Source of the DNA: Rhodoferax bucti
GTDB taxonomy: Bacteria > Pseudomonadota > Gammaproteobacteria > Burkholderiales > Burkholderiaceae_C
Length of the DNA: 64,000 nucleotides
Reading direction: 5' to 3'
Assembly: GCF_005876985.1 (NCBI RefSeq)
Contig: NZ_VAHD01000001.1
Span: 124,001-188,000, forward strand
In this document: piece after piece, positions 61,704-64,000 of the stretch
How the letters are laid out: every line of letters begins with the position of its first letter
Numbering within the stretch: position 1 is the stretch's first letter
The notes under the pieces: model-generated
The model's input: the letters and a program-made list of their open reading frames with translations, nothing else
Told to the model about the DNA's origin: nothing
Databases searched by the model: none
Translations under genes and position numbers: made by a program

Positions 61704-62528
61704 CTATTCGCCGGTAAAGCGGGGAGCGCGCTTCTCGCGGAAGGCCATCACGCCCTCCAAATAATCATGGGTGCGGCCCATGGCACTCTGCGTATCCCGC
61801 TCGGCATCCAGCTGTTGGTTCAGGCTGCGGTTGAGCCCATCGCGGAGCAAGTTGCGGGTGGCCACCAGCGCCGTGGTGGGCATGGCGGCCAGGCGCTGCG
61901 CCATCTCCAGGGCAGCGGCCACGCAGTCGTCAGCCACCTCCCAGATCAGCCCCCAGTCCTTAGCCTGCGCCGCGGGCAGCGCATCGCCCGTCATGGCCAA
62001 GGCGAGTGCGCGGGCCATGCCCAGGCGCTGCGGCATGAACCAGCTGCTACCGGCGTCAGGCACCAGGCCGATCTTGCTGAAGGCCTGAATGAACTTGGCA
62101 CCCGGCGCAGCAATCGCCACATCACAAGCCAATGCCAGTGAAGCCCCTGCCCCCGCAGCCACGCCATTGACGGCCGCAATCACCGGCATGCGCAAAGCCT
62201 GAATACGCCGGGTGGTGGGGTTGAAGGCCTGGTCGATCACGGGGCCGGGATCGGCGCGCTCCACGAGGTTGGGGCCGGGCTCGAAATCGAATTCCGTCAA
62301 ATCTGCGCCCGCACAAAAGCCACGACCTGCACCGGTAATGACCACGGCACGGATGGCGGAATCCGCTTCTGCGCAGTCCAGCGCCTTCCACAAATCAGCA
62401 TGCATTTGGCGGGTGAAGCTGTTCAGGCTTGCTGGGCGATTCAAGGTCAGCAAAGCCACTGCGCCCTGTTCGGCGTAGGTGACGGTAGATTCAGAGGAGT
62501 TGGTAGGAGTCGTGCCGGCGTCAGTCAT
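61704..62528 (-). CDS. paaG: Enoyl-CoA hydratase/isomerase family, PaaG-like
   Basis: A 274-aa crotonase: [39 protein letters not shown] (oxyanion loop), [19 protein letters not shown], and [25 protein letters not shown]. The Asp in VPDAGSSW is the PaaG catalytic residue that isomerises epoxyphenylacetyl-CoA to oxepin-CoA. The rest of the paa pathway is not in the window, so generic fatty-acid isomerase is possible. The start at 62528 is divergent from paaF, 54 bp apart. Confidence 0.83.
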   Translation of the reverse strand: MTDAGTTPTNSSESTVTYAEQGAVALLTLNRPASLNSFTRQMHADLWKALDCAEADSAIRAVVITGAGRGFCAGADLTEFDFEPGPNLVERADPGPVIDQAFNPTTRRIQALRMPVIAAVNGVAAGAGASLALACDVAIAAPGAKFIQAFSKIGLVPDAGSSWFMPQRLGMARALALAMTGDALPAAQAKDWGLIWEVADDCVAAALEMAQRLAAMPTTALVATRNLLRDGLNRSLNQQLDAERDTQSAMGRTHDYLEGVMAFREKRAPRFTGE

Positions 62529-62582
62529 GTGCAAACCCTCTTCGCTATAGTGCAAACCATCAAAAAACCGGAGACCTTCATC

Positions 62583-63362
62583 ATGAGCTACGAATGCATC
62601 ACCACCCGTATCGAAGGCGACAAGGTCGCCGTCATCACGCTCAACCGCCCCAAGCAACTCAACGCCCTGAATGACCAGTTGATGGATGAGCTGGGCGCCG
62701 CGCTCAAGGCCTTTGACGCAGACCCCGCCATCGGCTGCATGGTGATCACCGGCAGCGAAAAAGCCTTTGCCGCCGGCGCCGACATCACCGTCATGGCCAA
62801 GTTCAGCTTTGCCGACGCCTACAAGGGCGACTTCATCACCCGCAACTGGGAAACCATACGCACTATCCGCAAGCCGGTAATCGCCGCCGTGAGCGGTTTC
62901 GCCCTGGGCGGCGGCTGCGAGCTGGCCATGATGTGTGACTTCATCATTGCCGCTGACAACGCCAAGTTCGGCCAGCCCGAGATCAAGCTGGGCATCATCC
63001 CCGGGGCAGGCGGCACGCAGCGCCTGCCGCGCGCCGTGGGCAAGGCCAAGGCCATGGACATGGCCCTGACCGGCCGCATGATGGACGCCGCCGAGGCAGA
63101 GCGCGCCGGGCTGGTCAGCCGCGTGGTGCCGCTGGACAAGCTGCAGGAAGAAGCGCTGGGCGCCGCGCTGCAAATCTGCGCCTTCTCCCAAGTCGCCACC
63201 ATGGCGGCCAAAGAGTCGGTCAACCGTGCCTTTGAAGGCACGCTGGCCGACGGCATTGTGTTTGAGCGCCGCCTGTTCCACGCCTTGTTTGCCACCGCCG
63301 ACCAGAAGGAAGGCATGGACGCTTTTGTGAACAAACGCGCGGCCAACTTTACGCACCAATAA
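62583..63362 (+). CDS. paaF: Enoyl-CoA hydratase, PaaF-like
   Basis: A 259-aa crotonase: [85 protein letters not shown] (both catalytic Glu), and the C-terminal [22 protein letters not shown]. Highly similar in pattern to short-chain enoyl-CoA hydratases, including PaaF. The divergent paaG-like gene supports a shared pathway. Its last codons contain the promoter of tRNA-Met. Confidence 0.88.
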   Translation: MSYECITTRIEGDKVAVITLNRPKQLNALNDQLMDELGAALKAFDADPAIGCMVITGSEKAFAAGADITVMAKFSFADAYKGDFITRNWETIRTIRKPVIAAVSGFALGGGCELAMMCDFIIAADNAKFGQPEIKLGIIPGAGGTQRLPRAVGKAKAMDMALTGRMMDAAEAERAGLVSRVVPLDKLQEEALGAALQICAFSQVATMAAKESVNRAFEGTLADGIVFERRLFHALFATADQKEGMDAFVNKRAANFTHQ

Positions 63363-63376
63363 ATCTGGCATATAAT
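63348..63376 (+). promoter_or_regulatory. Promoter of tRNA-Met
   Basis: TTTACG (63348-63353, four of six to TTGACA) and a perfect TATAAT (63371-63376) are spaced by 17 bp, with the tRNA 5' end 10 bp downstream. The -35 lies inside the paaF coding region. Confidence 0.75.
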
Positions 63377-63386
63377 GCGCGTCTTC

Positions 63387-63463
63387 GGTCGTATAGCTCA
63401 GTTGGTTAGAGCGCAGCATTCATAATGCTGATGTCGGTGGTTCAAGTCCACCTACGACCACCA
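63387..63463 (+). tRNA. tRNA-Met (anticodon CAT)
   Basis: A 77-nt cloverleaf: acceptor GGTCGTA/TACGACC, anticodon arm CAGCA/TGCTG with loop TTCATAA (CAT at 63421-63423), T loop TTCAAGT, CCA encoded. The paired first acceptor base and loop are those of elongator Met rather than initiator. A lysidine-modified tRNA-Ile(CAT) is less likely. Confidence 0.93.
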
Positions 63464-63470
63464 AACCTGA

Positions 63471-63503
63471 AAACCCGCAGCGCGCAAGCGCTGCGGGTTT
63501 TTC
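63471..63503 (+). terminator. Intrinsic terminator after tRNA-Met
   Basis: AAACCCGCAGCGC and GCGCTGCGGGTTT (13 bp, perfect) around a GCAA tetraloop, followed by TTCTTTG. It begins 8 bp after the tRNA. Confidence 0.93.
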
Positions 63504-63602
63504 TTTGGGCGCTGCGGCCTTCCGTCGCCCCCACGCCTCGCGTTTGCGGGGTTTTGAGCTCCCCACCGGCAGGCATCAGCGCCCCTTGCTAGAGTCGGCG
63601 CC

Positions 63603-64000
63603 ATGCCGGCTCACCCCCAACCCTCCACCACCCGCGCCTTGGTCTGGTTCAAGCGCGATCTGCGCGTGCACGACCACGCGCCGCTGGTGGCTGCGCTGTC
63701 GCACACCGACGCACTGGGGCTGTTTGTGATCGAGCCCGAATGGCTGCAGAGCCCGGAGTGCGACGGCAGCCATGTGGACTTTGCACTGGCCTGCCTGAGC
63801 GAGCTGCGCAGCGCACTGGCCGCACGCGGCCTGCCCCTGCTGGTGCGCGTGGGCACCATGCAGGCGGTGCTGGCGCAACTGCACGCCGAACTCGGTTTCA
63901 CCCACCTGCTGAGCCACGAAGAAACCGGGCCGGGCTGGTCGTATGCGCGAGACATCGCGTTGGGCCGCTGGTGCCAGGGGCAAGGCGTGGTGTGGCAAGA
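63603..64000 (+). CDS. Photolyase/cryptochrome family protein (3' end outside window)
   Basis: The first 132 codons give LVWFKRDLRVHDHAPLVAAL and DALGLFVIEPEWLQSPECDG, the antenna domain of the photolyase/cryptochrome family, followed by HVDFALACLSELRSALAARGL and LLSHEETGPGWSYARD. It differs from the class I photolyase at 32247 in this domain (for instance no EDRR loop), so it is a different subtype. FAD domain out of view. ATG at 63603; no clear Shine-Dalgarno. Confidence 0.85.
   Translation, partial: MPAHPQPSTTRALVWFKRDLRVHDHAPLVAALSHTDALGLFVIEPEWLQSPECDGSHVDFALACLSELRSALAARGLPLLVRVGTMQAVLAQLHAELGFTHLLSHEETGPGWSYARDIALGRWCQGQGVVWQ

Noticed and set aside
1..64000. CRISPR arrays, insertion sequences, prophage genes
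   Set aside because: No regularly spaced repeats, transposases, integrases or phage structural genes were found in reading both strands.

Overview
The window is GC-rich bacterial chromosome, densely packed with genes. It looks like a betaproteobacterium of the order Burkholderiales, most likely family Comamonadaceae (Rhodoferax/Curvibacter-like). The grounds are the order of the aa3 oxidase cluster (with DUF2244, DUF2970, DUF2909 and a 37-residue assembly protein), the rubredoxin-thiD-hemL junction beside a pil-chp operon, the PyrR-PyrB-pseudo-dihydroorotase operon, and a dispersed repeat of about 50 bp with core GCGCAAGCAGCTATCAAAA. I associate that repeat with this family from general familiarity, not from a search.

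1-9198: a cytochrome c oxidase regulon. DUF2244, coxB (with a fused cytochrome c domain), coxA, a 37-aa assembly protein, ctaG, DUF2970 and coxC run leftward to a bidirectional terminator. SURF1, a SCO-like membrane protein, ctaA, ctaB and a SCO lipoprotein form a second leftward operon for haem a synthesis and copper insertion. 9339-15647: a BioC-like methyltransferase, comF, trmL, a MaoC hydratase, a ParA ATPase, a KefB-type antiporter, DUF1841 and an orphan membrane protein. 15682-20838: a possible membrane-lipid group (class III aminotransferase, phosphatidylserine decarboxylase, GT4 glycosyltransferase, LplT-like transporter). 20952-25191: a cysteine-cluster protein, cytochrome c4, a perfect FNR/ANR-type box, then a MoxR-small protein-GNAT-VWA operon ending at tRNA-Arg(CCU).

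25307-27937: an AT-richer islet of about 2 kb with two orphan genes. It is bracketed by 331-bp direct repeats (about 86% identical, ungapped, counted by hand) that contain the 3' end of plsC. The intact plsC lies to the right and a truncated copy to the left, next to the tRNA. 27669-32225: plsC, then a leftward pyrimidine operon (yqgE, ruvX, pyrR, pyrB, and a dihydroorotase homologue lacking the metal-binding HxH). 32247-43414: a photolyase, then the twitching-motility chemosensory operon pilG-H-I-J-chpA, preceded by a rubredoxin. 43535-53309: thiD, hemL, gmhA, purH, fis-dusB, a YqaA/DedA-like protein, mnmH, a DMT exporter and ychF. 53341-56876: two tandem 7TMR-DISM receptors whose GGDEF domains have lost the active-site signature. 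56861-64000: a MOSC protein, a Ubi-type hydroxylase, dsbC, an M61 peptidase with PDZ domain, a divergent enoyl-CoA hydratase/isomerase pair, tRNA-Met with clear promoter and terminator, and the 5' end of a second photolyase/cryptochrome.

The least ordinary signals are the 50-bp repeat family, whose copies lie inside or at the ends of several coding sequences; the plsC-flanked islet; the degenerate GGDEF receptor pair; and the FNR-type box between cytochrome c4 and moxR. All identifications are from reading the sequence; no database search was run.
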